Origin: Hepsetus odoe
Taxonomy: Eukaryota; Chordata; Actinopteri; Characiformes; Hepsetidae
Direction of reading: 5' to 3'
Length of the DNA stretch: 64,000 nt
Assembly: GCA_017165825.1 (NCBI GenBank)
Contig: CM029372.1
Span: 1,680,445 to 1,744,444 of the forward strand
In this document: positions 11,610 to 23,300 of the stretch, in pieces
How the letters are laid out: each line of letters begins with the position of its first letter
How positions within the stretch are numbered: position 1 is the stretch's first letter
The notes under the pieces: generated by a model
What the model was told of the DNA's origin: nothing
The model's input: only the letters and a program-made list of their open reading frames with translations
The model's database searches: none
Position numbers and translations under genes: made by a program

Positions 11610-12920
11610 AAAAGAAGAAGATACCATAGACATCTGACAAAAATATCTAAAAACACTGAAGCAGGAAACTTTGTGAAAACGAATACTTGTGTCATTCTCA
11701 AAACTTTTGGCAACGACTACGAATTTTTTCCCTTTCTCTCTCTTGATGTCGGGCCAAACAAACCTCAAATGTAATTGGTGAGCCAAGATGTGATTTCTAA
11801 AATTTGCGTTTCAAGCACATTTCAGACTTCCACAAGATCTAAGAGGCTTATGTTTCTAATGAGCAATACCAGCTTGCAAACCCATCAGTTCACAATCACC
11901 GCCTCACACCTTTTTCAAATTGTGATATTTGCTCATGTGTTTCCTCTAACTGTATTACATACAGCTGTTTTTATAAATTATGTCCTTATTTTCTGTCCAC
12001 ACTGTGATGGGCAAACACATATTGGCTGAACAAATATGCTTGGGGTTGTCTGAAACCTTCCTGAAACAAAATTATTCCTTTAATGCTTCTCTGTATCTCT
12101 TGATATCTCTTTACGTTTCTATAATAGCTTCTCTTTCTGCCTCTTACTCTTTCATTCACACTCTCACTCTTGATTCTCTTTCCATTCCATCACTTCAAAA
12201 GTGATTGAAAACTGAGCAAACTTTTTGTGTAATGGGGTATTGCACGTGATTTAAAAACATGTCATCCTTGGCCATTTCTACATCCTTGGCTATTTCTACA
12301 GTCTAGATACTCCATCACGTGTAATACATGTGTTATTTATTTTCAGAACTGTCCACAGACATTAACCAATCCAAACAGAACCAGTCTATTAAAGGAGGTC
12401 CAGTAAAAATGATCATTTCCTTGCCGAATTACAGCATTGGAAACTGCGTAACGTGAAGCCACTACTGTTTCAGATTATTCTGGTTTAATGAAAGGCTTGT
12501 CACTCCATTGGCTGTTCCAGCCACAAGTTAACATGTAAACAAAAGCTATTTTAGAAGTAAATCCCATGGTTTCTCCATTAAACATTGCGGTGTAAACACA
12601 TTTTAGGCTGGCAAATTGTCATCATTTTGGGACTATATCTCAAAGCTGAAAAAGCATTGTCTTTACAATACCAGATAATTGCAAAATCAGCCCCCTATAC
12701 TTATTTAGATTGACATATTTAAGTCAGTGTTAGGTGATGTATTGCTTGAACTGCAGATGCAGAAAATTCATGTGATGCTGCGTCACTTCAATAAAATTAA
12801 ATGTATGTGTTATTCATTTTTCTCCACTTGTAACTAAACAAAAAAAAATATTTTGCCTTACTGCTTATCCATGTAGATGTAGTCCAAATGTCTGCAGATA
12901 AGTATCAGTATAAGCACAAA
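11610..12920. other. Non-coding AT-rich interval
   Basis: No gene recognised. One imperfect inverted repeat, ATTGCACGTGAT (about 12,239) against ATCACGTGTAAT (about 12,314), contains two CACGTG E-box palindromes about 70 bp apart. Confidence 0.4.
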
Positions 12921-12922
12921 TA

Positions 12923-12925
<3 letters not shown>

Positions 12926-12982
<57 letters not shown>

Positions 12983-12990
12983 TGAGAGAG
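12926..12990. repeat. (GA)n microsatellite
   Basis: An almost perfect GA run of about 55 bp followed by variants. Confidence 0.95.
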
Positions 12991-12994
12991 AGCA

Positions 12995-14230
12995 GCCTGG
13001 GGATTATCATCATTTGCCAGTGGCTCACAGGGTCCATTTGTGCTGCCCAGTGATGTGCGATAATCCTCCCTTAATTTCCTGCTTCCATTAAGTGCATGAG
13101 ATACACAGGTCTCCTACCTAAGCAAACACAAACCCATGCTGACTTGCGCATATAGAAGCACATGTGCTTGCAAACACCCACAAGCAAGATATGTGTCCTT
13201 TCTCAAATGCTTATCGCTCCCTGAAAAGAGAGGATGTTGTGGACATAACAGGTCTAACCATGTAAACACGACTACACAGATCAAATCATTTAGACAAAAT
13301 ATAGCAGTTTGGATCTAAATCACACTTCATTCAGTTATTTATTTTAAGAAAATATCCAGCCCATTACCTTAGTCCTAAACCTTTATTTTTAATGTTTAAA
13401 TAACTTCCAAATAATAAAAAGAATCTAAACCCATTAAACTTTTTTGGAGAACCATACATCCAAGCCAAAACACAACAAGGTGCACTATTTCGTATTCAAA
13501 AACTAAATTTGGCTCAAGCATTTTCCCCAATTATGAATACCCCAGATGTCATGGGAACTATCAGAGTCAGATAAAGGGCATTTGCCCTTTATCTGGCTAT
13601 GCCAAAAAAGGCTATGCCAGAGCAGTGATTGATTTTCAGACCAGTTTTCAAAAGGAATGAGGTTGCAGCATAGAGCTTTCAGTGGGTGAATAAGCATTGT
13701 TACTCAGCAAAGAAAAAAAAAAAAAATGGTTCCAGGTTGCCATAAATGGCCTATAAAGCACCTGTGTGGAAGACAATGGTATATAAAAACAAATCAAATC
13801 CATTGGGTATTCTGTGCTTTAGACAGAAAAAAATATACTTCCAAATGAACAAGAGTTTACAATCTATGGGCAAAACCTACTGTGTAACCATATGTTCTAA
13901 ATAACTAGTAGTTGCCTACTTTTATAAAGTTTATAAGTTTTGAACAATTTAAGCTTCTTTAATCATTTTGAATTCACAACACTGAAAAGACTGGAATTTG
14001 GATTTGGAAGAGTGAAATTTTCCAGAATACTTTTATTTATATATGATTAATCTTCATCCATCTTTATCTTTACTACTTTGTTATTAAAGTTCACAAAAAA
14101 AAAAAACAGACCTCTACAATACCAAAAATCCGAACCATAACGTCACTCTTAACACTGTAAACTCAAAAGTCACTTAATTGTATCCAACCAAAAGGAACTT
14201 TGAGTCTATATAAGAGTTAGAAATATAATG
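12995..14230. other. Non-coding interval
   Basis: Poly(A) and AT-rich stretches only; no feature supported. Confidence 0.4.
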
Positions 14231-14301
14231 CTTTACACAACACCAAACACCAACCCTTCAGCAGCTCTGCTAAAGCCACTATGACAGCAGAAGGTACTCA
14301 C

Positions 14302-14600
14302 CATAGTGATGATATGATGGGCTGAAACAGGCTTATCCTCCTCATGCACTTCATGGTCTGTCCTAGCTAGGAAACTGACTCCCAATTGATCCTTTGGAAC
14401 CTTCTGGAAACGTGACTCCAGGAGTGCAGAGGGCATAAGTTTGGCTATCCTGGCATGGGACTGGGTGAGGAGAGATGCTCTGTTCAACTTCAGCACATGT
14501 TCTTGGCCATGAGAGTCTGGATGTTGATATGTTGGAGAGACTGGCACCATATATCCATACTGCCATGACCGATAGTTCTCAGCATCTCCTGAGAAGCCCC
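14302..14600 (-). CDS. Single candidate exon of an unidentified gene
   Basis: The reverse strand shows a poly-pyrimidine tract and CAG acceptor just above 14,600, 99 uninterrupted codons, and a GTGAGT donor at 14,301-14,296. The exon begins with the last two bases of a split codon and ends on a codon boundary. Its peptide contains RSWQYGYMVPVSPTYQHP, LLTQSHARIAKLMPSALL and FLARTDHEVHEEDKPVS. It has no low-complexity bias and no retroelement signature. I do not recognise the family, and no partner exon was found with certainty, so it may be an orphan exon, part of a gene whose other exons lie outside the window, or chance. Confidence 0.45.
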
Positions 14601-14729
14601 CTGGAAAAAAAAAGCAAAGTGCAACACTTTTATTATGACAAAAATTGACAAAATTTGTGGACTTTGGAGTGGGGCAGGAGTTTGTTGGGTTGTTTCATGA
14701 GAACACAAGAGTTTCTATTAATTCTTCTT

Positions 14730-15780
14730 CTAACTTTCTAAGATTATGTTAAACAATCTAGTCAGATGCTCAACTGCCATCTCTCGTAAACAGCTCCATG
14801 CTTCCACTGGTATGTCATCTGGCTCCAACAGCCTTTCCATTCTTCATCGTTTTCATCGTTGCCCTAACTTCCATCTTGCTTGTTTGCTGTACTTCCTGGT
14901 TCACTATCATCACATCATCCAATCTTCTCTCATTCTCATTCTCCTCAATCATCAGCACCTCAGATTACTCTTTCCATTTACTCAACACGCTCTGCTCACT
15001 CGTGTGTATTTTTCCATTTCTATCCTTTATCACCCTGACCTGTTGTACATCTTTCTCAGCTGTGTCTCTCTGTCTAGTCAATCAGTATAGGTCTTTTTCT
15101 CCCTCCTTACTGTCCAATGTGTCATACAATTACTCAAATACCTTGTCTTTAGCCTTCGCCACTGCTTTCTTCACCCTGTGCTTCATCTCCTTGAACTCCT
15201 GTCTGCTTTCTTCATCTCTCTGACTATCCCACTTCTTCTTCAGTTCTTCTTCTTCATGGCGTTGGCCATGTGATCGGAGGATCGGGGGTTCGAACCCTTC
15301 CCAATAGGTTGCCCTGAGGTACCCTTGAGCAAGGTGCCGTCCCCGTCATGCTCCTCCCTGCGATGGGCTGGCGACCTGTCCAGGGTGCGTCCCCCGTCCT
15401 TTGCCCTGTGTGCGCTGGGTTGGACTCCAGCACTCCCCCGCGAACATGTTTTGGACAAGCGGCAGAAAATGGATGGATGGATGGATGGATGCTCCTGAAC
15501 TTCTGGGTTCCACCACAAGGTTACCTTTCCCTCCTTCTTCTGTCCAGAAGTCCCACCAAGTACCTTTTTTAGCTGTCTCCCTTATTACTTGTGCAGTAGT
15601 TGCCCAGCAATCTGGGAACTCTTTAATACCTCCCAGTGCTCATCTTAACTCCTGCCTGAATTCCACCTCCATTCCATCTCAAGTCTCCTTCAGGCAGACC
15701 CACCTGCAAAGGATATAATCCACCTTTGTGCGTTTTCCTCCATTCTTGTATATCACCCTATGCTCCTCCCTCTTCTTAAA
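14730..15780 (-). mobile_element. RTE-type LINE copy B (reverse strand), split by a SINE
   Basis: Read on the reverse strand this gives the middle of the RTE polyprotein: TWW-type endonuclease/RT linker, KKKWDSQRDEES, then KEGEKDLYRL, VRVIKDR and MKNGKAVG, with stops. The composite SINE at 15,255-15,492 interrupts it after WWNPEVQE. Long forward-strand frames in this interval are antisense shadows. Confidence 0.75.
15255..15492 (+). mobile_element. Composite tRNA-derived SINE ending in (GGAT)n
   Basis: The head has a tRNA-like B box (GGGGGTTCGAACCC) and the module GCCCTGAGGTACCCTTGAGC shared with the SINEs at 26,144 and 39,790. It then switches to a different 3' part (GCGATGGGCTGGCGACC, GGTTGGACTCCAGC) and ends in (GGAT)n. 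Inserted in RTE copy B. Confidence 0.75.
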
Positions 15781-16004
15781 ATAGAAGGGTTTCTATTCAC
15801 CAAGGATTTTTAAAAAAGAGTTTTCCAATGCCAGTACTTTTCTCAAAGTTATTTTCATAGCTCTACCCCCAACTTTTTCTCCACTTGAGAAAGACTTGTG
15901 AAGGAAACATTTACAATGCAGCAGCACTGGCAGTTACAACACTACAGTGGATAAAACAGAGGGATGTCATAAGGTTAATGATCTCAGCAAAACTGACCTA
16001 TAAG

Positions 16005-16080
16005 GTTTACATTTACATCTTTTGGCAGGCACTCTTATTCATAGTGAGATCTTATTCAGAGAAAACAAGACAAGCTTTTT
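16005..16080 (-). repeat. Second-family SINE tail fragment
   Basis: The reverse complement matches the tail TAAGAGTGCCTGCC followed by AAATGTAAA, found complete at 61,286-61,503. Confidence 0.5.
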
Positions 16081-16432
16081 TTTTTTTATGAAGAGCGTAT
16101 GGGGGTACGTTTAAGGTGTAGCATATTCTCCTATGTGCTCTTTGAAAAAAAAAAACAGGTCTCAATCTGAGTTTTCTTGAAAAGACAGCAAGGGTCTCAG
16201 CAGATGTGATAGTTATGGTTAAAAGTTTGTTCCACCAATTACGAGCTGAGACTGAGAAGAGTCCTGATGTCTTCTGCTTTTGAGGCGTGGGTGGACAGCT
16301 CTGGCTTCACTTGATGCTCTAAGAAAGTGGCTTTGCATGCAAGCATTAATTCATTCAATTGAATGCAGACAGCCACAGGAATACATCAGTTCACAAGATG
16401 ACTACTAATCAAAACTTTAAGGCGGCTTTGTT

Positions 16433-16605
16433 TTACATTTATGGCATTTAGCAGACACTTTTGTCCAGAGTGGTATTTCCTAATAACTCTTCAGGTTAAG
16501 AGTCTTGCTCAGGAACCCAGTGGTGATAGAGCAGGAGATGGGATTTGAACCTGCGACATTTTGTTCCAAATGTGAGTATCCTATAACTAGACCCTATACA
16601 CCCCG
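16433..16605 (-). mobile_element. Second-family tRNA-derived SINE, reverse, diverged
   Basis: Plus-strand GGCATTTAGCAGACACTTTT, then CTTGCTCAGGAACCCAGTGG and GGGATTTGAACCTG: the reverse complement of the SINE at 61,286. Confidence 0.75.
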
Positions 16606-16649
16606 TTTTAAAACAAGCCCAAACATCTACAAATGACAATAAAGATAGG

Positions 16650-17391
16650 TATTGGACAATGGCCCCAGCTGGGTCAATATATGCGTTTTCCTCATTAGAA
16701 CAACAGCTGGCACGGTTTCTCCCCGGCGACCGAGCAGTTTCCGGTAGAGAACTGGAGGCAGCCAATCAAGTGTGAGTGGGGGCGGAACTAAGTACAGATA
16801 GTATATGTGTTCCGCCTCCTTCCCGTAAATCTAATCTAAACCTCCTGAAACAGGGTTTTACGCGCAGAACGAGCCGGACTGTTTCACATAACCGTTCCCT
16901 GATTTATCCGAGATGAAAGGTGCGCCTAGCACACGACGTAAACTTATTGGGAGATGAAATGAAGGCTGTCACGTTTCTCTGAGTCAAAACTAAAAGAAAG
17001 ACGAGCCGTTATTCCCACGCGAATGTCTCCCCGGCGGACATGTATGATGTCCTTCTAGCGGGTCTCAGTGAATTACAGCTGAATGGGAAACACCTGCCTG
17101 AAGGAGCCCCGCAGAATTGAAAACTAGACCTCAAAGACATCAAGCAAGAGCTCCACAACCCACCTGCGCTATGCGCTCCGAGCAGAAGAGAAAGGAGAAC
17201 ACAGATCCCATTTCGTCCATTCATGTCTCCGTGCAATAACCACACAATCGACACGAACGCTGGACAGTCTAGGGCGAGAAAACACCGAGACACGCCTTTT
17301 TGCTCTAAAAGCGCTCGTAAGGATGTAGCGAGCCGCTCGCTGTTTTACACAAACAGTCCAGCACCTTCAGGGAGGAGGATGCAGCTCACGC

Positions 17392-17400
<9 letters not shown>
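16650..17400. promoter_or_regulatory. CpG-rich promoter-like block
   Basis: CpG density rises sharply compared with the flanks, with a CCAAT box (GCCAATCAAG, 16,761) followed by a GC box (GGGGGCGG, 16,777). Both suit a forward-strand promoter. On the reverse strand an ATG at 17,224 opens a hydrophobic, signal-peptide-like start (MNGRNGICVLLSLLLGAHS) that stays open past a weak GT at 17,129. Whether either is used cannot be decided. No downstream gene could be joined to it. Confidence 0.4.
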
Positions 17401-17422
<22 letters not shown>

Positions 17423-17478
17423 AGTGTGTGTGTGTGTGTGTGAGTGTGAGAGTATGTGTGTGTGTGTGAGAGTGTGTT
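17395..17478. repeat. (TG)n microsatellite
   Basis: TG repeats with GAGTG interruptions; a second compound (TA)n(TG)n tract lies at 17,618-17,690. Confidence 0.95.
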
Positions 17479-17618
17479 TAGCTCTATGTGTAACCAAACG
17501 TGCTGGGCACAAACGTGTCAATACTGTTATTACCTGTCGTTGTTTGTACTAATATTAATGACATTAATACGAATTATAATAAATTATATATTAATGATTA
17601 GGATCAAATGACACACAC

Positions 17619-17691
<73 letters not shown>

Positions 17692-17699
17692 CACTGTCA

Positions 17700-18490
17700 A
17701 CTAAAGTAAATATTTATAAATAAAAACTTCATACATATATATACGCCAGAAAGTAAGTAGCCAGGAAATATTAATGACCTTTGGATTTATGAATGTATGC
17801 CATGAGCAAACTTTAGCAAAAAAAGGAAAAAAAAGAAGGAAAACATTATATACTTATATATATACTTTAAAAGGGTCCGAGTGACATATACCTTCACTTC
17901 ACATAAAGGATGAATAGTATTTTCTTCTCAATCCATAAAGTAACTGAGCAAAAACATATTTGTTCACATAAAACATAACGCATGCCAATGTAAGTTAAGA
18001 AACCATCCTTTAGTTTGAACTAATTAGCCTAATGTGACTATGTATGTTCTCACCATTCTATGCAGAAAAGTTAGCAGAAAATGCTGTATTTCATTTAGAG
18101 AATGTCTATTTATTGTCACTAATAAAGAAACTAATAAAACTTTTGCCCATGTGTGCTTGAACTTGTGCAAAGGATTATACTCATCTATCTATTGTTGTAA
18201 CATTGCGCTCCTCAATGCATAATTGGTGTTTAAATGAATAACAAGTGTTAAAGGTTTAAAATCCCATCTGGAAGAATATCTGGGCCAGGTGCTCCTGAAT
18301 AGTTCCTGCAGGTCATCAGGTTACTTCAAAGGCATTGGTAAGTAAAGCCATTCTTTATGAGTGGATACATGTCTTGTTAATTTTATTCAAAAATGACTGA
18401 ACTCCAAATAAAATGTAATGTATTTTTTTCTTTGGAACAGCAAGAAGTTAAATAAACCCAGCCCATTAGGGATGATCAAGCCAGTGTTGT
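17700..18490. other. Non-coding AT-rich interval
   Basis: No supported feature apart from low-complexity A/T runs. Confidence 0.4.
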
Positions 18491-18493
18491 TCT

Positions 18494-18585
18494 TTGTGCC
18501 AGTCCCAAGCCTGGATAAATGTAAAGAAGTACATCAGGAGGGCATCCTGTGTAAAACCTTTTGCCAAAGTAATATGTGGACAATG
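18494..18585 (+). mobile_element. RTE 5'-end fragment
   Basis: GTGCCAGTCCCAAGCCTGGA and TTTTGCCAAAGTAATATGTG match the start of RTE copy F at 55,665-55,750. Confidence 0.7.
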
Positions 18586-18659
18586 AAACAAAATTCAAAT
18601 ATTTCACATTTCAAGTAAGAAATTAAATCATTTAAGTAAATATATACTACAAATACTAA

Positions 18660-19569
18660 ATGAGCTGAATGAGCTTTGACTCAGCCACTCCAGGACTCTC
18701 CGTTTCTTAGTTTTCAGCCAGTCCTTGGTAGATTTACTGCTTTTGTTTTGGGTCATTGTTGTGTTGCAGGGTCCAGTTCTGCTTCAGCTTTTATGTTCTT
18801 ACAGATGTTCTCATGCAAGTTAAAGTTGTGCAGTCTCTTTCTGATTGTAGAGGCATAAACGTTCTCATCAACATTAGGAAGAGCCAGCTGTAGATCCCAT
18901 GATCACATTTTGGTTTTTTGGAGATCTCTTTTTGCATCTTGTTGTCTGCTCTCAGGGTGAACTTACTTGGTCGGCCCGGCCTGGGCATGCTTGCAGTTGT
19001 TTTGGAAGTCCTCTACTTCTAGACTATTTTCCAGACAGTGAAATGGTTGACTGCAAATTCTTTAGAGATCTTTTTAAAACCCTTACCAGACTTATAAGCT
19101 GCTACAGTCTTCTTTCTGAAGGCCTTTTGACCTCACCTGGGTGTTCAGTCTCACCTCAACATTCAGGAGCACACCAAAATAAATGTCTGAGGTTTAAATG
19201 GGCAAACCTCCTTCAAAATGCAGAGTAACAATGTTCTAATTATGTGCTTTTATGTATTATGTATTTATATATTATGTAGCCTGATGTGCTACAACTGTGT
19301 GTGATTTAAGCCATTTTAATTATGAATAAAGGTGGGGGTGTCCTAATTTATTCCTCATCAGATATCACATATTTCTAAAATAATATTTTACAGAAGATTT
19401 CAAAACGTCTTTTCTTCAGTTTTAATTGTTAAGTTATATTACTTGAATCTCCTAGTATTGTTCAAATTGAGATTAAACATCCATATGTTTAATATAACAT
19501 CCATAATAAGATTGTTACAAAAACACACAGGCCTTCATAGGGTGTCCTAATTTTTTCACATGACTGTAT
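18660..19569 (-). mobile_element. Tc1-like transposon, 5' half
   Basis: The right end carries a terminal repeat ending AATTTTTTCACATGACTGTA (19,550-19,569), beside TA. The reverse strand encodes a Tc1-type paired DNA-binding region (RPGRPSKFTLRAD, then KMQKEISKKPK) in broken frames. The catalytic half is missing beyond about 18,660. Confidence 0.7.
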
Positions 19570-19910
19570 ACCAAGTCAAGTCAAGTAGTCAAGTAGGGTT
19601 TTATTGTCATTTCAGCCATATACACAGTATATAGTGAAACGAAATAACGTTCCTCCAGGACCCTGGTGCTACACACAAGACAGCATCAGACACAACATAA
19701 GACTCAAGACAAGGCAACAAATGCAGACAACAGACAGCACAACAGACAGTACTTTCATCCATAAGAGGGCCGCAGTGTTATGGAACAAAGCAGCCCAGGT
19801 TGTTGGGCAGCGTAGCAAGTGTAACGGAGCAACAAAGTGCAACAGAGCAGCATTATCAGTAAAGTGCTGAGTGCAAGAAGAAAATTAATAGATAATGATA
19901 GAAATAGATG

Positions 19911-20376
19911 TGTAAGAGCCCTACCCCGACGGGGCACTAGGGGGAGCCAAACCGCTGTTGGGAGACCTGCCAATCAGGCACGGTGATCAACAGTGATTTG
20001 GTTCACCTGTGCTTGGGCTTATTTAAATGGAGAGAAGCCGAGTCAGAGTTGCTGGGTCGTTGTTTGACTCAGATGGTAACTTGGTAAAGATCCTTGGGTT
20101 TTCTCTCGGGGTCTCCCTGGCTCTCTCGCTTTGTGTTTGCATCAGTTCAGCACCTTCGAGCTTTGGCTTGTTGTGCTGACTGACGCTGCACCCTCCCTTC
20201 CGAGTTTCTCATTTTTTTTCCCTTTTGGTTTTTTTCTACAACATTCCAGCTCAACCGCTCACCCGTTTTTGAGCATTTGTTTTCTACCTGTTTTTGGGGA
20301 CTGGAAGCTTCGGGCACTGCATTTGGGTCCAAACCCTGTGTGGCTCCCTGGGTTCAGAGTAGGCCACACCGTTACA
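19911..20376 (+). repeat. 5' LTR of the sushi element
   Basis: Begins TGTAAGAGCC and ends CCGTTACA. A TATA-like TATTTAAA lies at 20,020, about 30 bp before GCTGGGTCGTT at 20,051, the inferred transcript start. By eye there are about eight substitutions relative to the 3' LTR. Confidence 0.92.
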
Positions 20377-20377
20377 G

Positions 20378-20388
20378 AACGACCCAGC
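20378..20388 (+). promoter_or_regulatory. Self-priming primer binding site of the sushi element
   Basis: AACGACCCAGC, one base after the 5' LTR, is the exact reverse complement of the 11 bases at 20,051-20,061, which begin about 30 bp after the TATA-like box. In Tf1-group elements the first 11 nt of the RNA fold back to prime reverse transcription instead of a tRNA. The flanking bases do not extend the match, so it is exactly 11 bp. Confidence 0.8.
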
Positions 20389-23300
20389 CAGTATGGACCC
20401 AGCATCGCCCGGTGATGCCCTTCAGACGGCTCTAGCTGCTCAGGGTGCTACTATAGGCAGGCATGAACAGCTCCTGCAGCAGATAACATTACAGTTGCAG
20501 GCACTCAATACTGCCCTGCAAAATAGACCTGAACCTCCTGCAGCCAGAGCTGTAGTCCCCCCTCCTGTTACTGTGGCACCGCCAATGCCCTTTTTACCAC
20601 CTCCTGAGCGCTTTGATGGTGCCCAGGGATGATTGGGGGGTTTCCTCCTGCAATGCTCTCTGGCGTTTGAGCAGCAACCTACTCGGTTTCCTACTGAAAG
20701 GGCTAAGGTGGCCTATGTTGTCTCATTGCTCACAGGGAGAGCACTGTCATGGGCCACCCCTGTGTGGGAACACCAGCCAGAGGTGTGCTCCTCCCTCGAT
20801 CAGTTTACTTCTGCACTCAGGGACACTTTCGACCATCCCAGCAGTAGAAGGGAGGCCAGTTTCGCCCTGCTCCGACTACGACAGGGAAGGAGGTCGGTTG
20901 CAGACTACGCCATTGAGTTCCGTACCTTAGCCGCAGGAAGCGGTTGGAACGCAATGGCACTAATGGCAGCCTATTCTCAGGGTCTCAATAGTGACCTCAG
21001 AGACTAAATGGCTCCACGGGACCCCCCTAACTCGTTTGAGAGCTTAGTTGATCTCTCCCTGAGGATTGATAACCGCCTTAGGGAGCGTAGTCAGGCTCGG
21101 GAGACAGCCCACAACACGTGGTTCCCATTCTTCCACAGGCTGAGGACACTTCACAAGAACCTCAGCCCATGCAGCTCGGTCATGCTCGTCTCTCCAGTCA
21201 GGAGAGGGAGGACCGGATGCGGCAAGGCAGATGCCTTTATTGCGGTCGCTCCGGCCACCTTCGAGCATCCTGCCTAGGAGGCCTGTCACAGCATAGGGAC
21301 TCTGTGGCAGGCCCTCCAGTGTTCCCACAGCCTTCAGGGGTATTTCTCAGCTCCTCCTTACGTTGGGGTTCAGGTAGAGAAGAACGGCTTCGGGCTTTCA
21401 TAGACTCAGGGGCTGCCGGAAACTTTATAGACACAGAGCTAGCCAGGAGATGGGATTTACCCACAGAGACCCTGGATCGCCCACTCCCCGTGGCGGCTAT
21501 TGATGGGCGGGCCTTAGCTTCGGGGGTTATTACTCATCAAACCCTCCCCATAACTCTGTGTATTGGTCTGCATTGCGAACGGCTGCCCCTGCTTCTTTTT
21601 CGGGCTACTGATCTACCCCTTATTTTGGGATTTCCCTGGCTACAGCGACATAATCCTCATTTGGACTGGTTAACCCGATCGGTAGTGGCCTGGGGACCTC
21701 ATTGCACGCATTCTTGTTTTATCACTGGTCGGGCCCCTAAAACTCCACTCGCTTCTGAGGTGATTCCGGGTCTGAACACAGTTCCCTCAGAATATTGGGA
21801 CCTCCAAGAGGTCTTTAGTAAACAGAAATCCCAACTCCTTCCTTCTCACAGGCCCTATGATTGTGCTATAGACTTGCTTCCGGGCACGACTCCTCCTAGG
21901 GGCCGCCTGTTTTCCCTCTCGGGTCCCGAGAAGGTGGCCATGGAGGATTACATCCAAGAGGCCCTGGCTCTGGGTTTTATTAGGCCTTCTACATCCCCCG
22001 CAGGGGCGGGGTTCTTTTTTGTGGGTAAGAAGGACGGTGGTCTCCGTCCATGTATTGATTATCGGGGCCTCAGTAAGATAATTATCAAGGACAGGTACCC
22101 CTTGCCTCTCATGTCAACAGCCTTTGAGGCACTGCAACAGGCATCCATTTTTACCAAACTGGACCTGCGCAGCGCCTACAACCTCATCCGGATCAGGGAG
22201 GGACATGAGTGGAAGACTGCCTTCATCACGCCATCAGGGCATTATGAATACCTTGTTATGCCTTTTGGGCTTATGAATGCTCCAGCAGTTTTCCAGCGTT
22301 TCATTAATGAGGTCTTAAGAGAGGCCCTGAATCATTACGCGTTCGTCTATCTGGACGACATCCTCATTTTTAGTCGGACGGAGGGCGAACACAAGGTCCA
22401 TGTGCGAAGGATCCTCCAACTGCTCTTAGAGCATCATTTATTCGTAAAACTTGAAAAGTCCCTATTCCATGCTCGCTCCGTCACCTTCCTGGGCTTTGTA
22501 GTCTCCCAGGGGCAGCTGAGCATGGACCCAAATAAAATAAAAGCAGTGGCCGAGTGGCCACGCCCCACCTCGGTCCGCCTAGTGCAACGGTTTCTGAGCT
22601 TTGCAAACTTTTTCCGTCGTTTTTGTGTGTAACTTTAGCACAATAGCAGCCCCCTTGACTGCCCTTACCCGCAAGACAGTGGTGCGTTTTCGCTGGACCC
22701 CAGAGGCCCAGGAGGCTTTCAGTGAACTTAAAAATAGGCTGTCCGCGGCCCCTGTCTTGCAGCATCCTGATCCCGAGCTCCCTTTTATTGTTGAGGTGGA
22801 CGCGTCAGAGGTGGGAGTTGGGGCGGTTTTGTCCCAGCGTTCGGCTCCCGATAATAAACTGCAACCCATGTGCTTACTTTTCCCGCCGCCTTTCTCCTGC
22901 CGAACGTAACTATGACATAGGAGATCGGGAGCTGCTGGCGGTTAAACTTGCCTTTGAGGAATGGAGGCATTGGCTTGAGGGGGCTCGACATCAGGTACTG
23001 GTCTGGACCGACCATAAGAACCTGGCCTATATCGAGCAAGCCAAACGCCTCAAACCCCGTCAGGCTAGGTGGGCTCTGTTCTTTGCCCGATTTGACTTCC
23101 TGCTGTCGTATCGCCCTGGGTCTAAGAACCTCAAGCCTGATGCTCTCTCTCGCCAGTGGGACTCTCCTATCTCCGAGGGTCCCCCTGAACCCATTGTTCC
23201 CCGGCAGAGAATTGTGGCTCCTATACACTGGGGAATTGAAACAGAAGTGAGCAATGCCCTGGTGTCAGAGCCTGATCCTGGGGGTGGACCTCCTGGCAAG

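Noticed and set aside
14746..15223. Long forward frames of 114 and 141 codons
   Set aside because: They are antisense to the reverse-strand RTE copy B, whose coding strand gives recognisable motifs.
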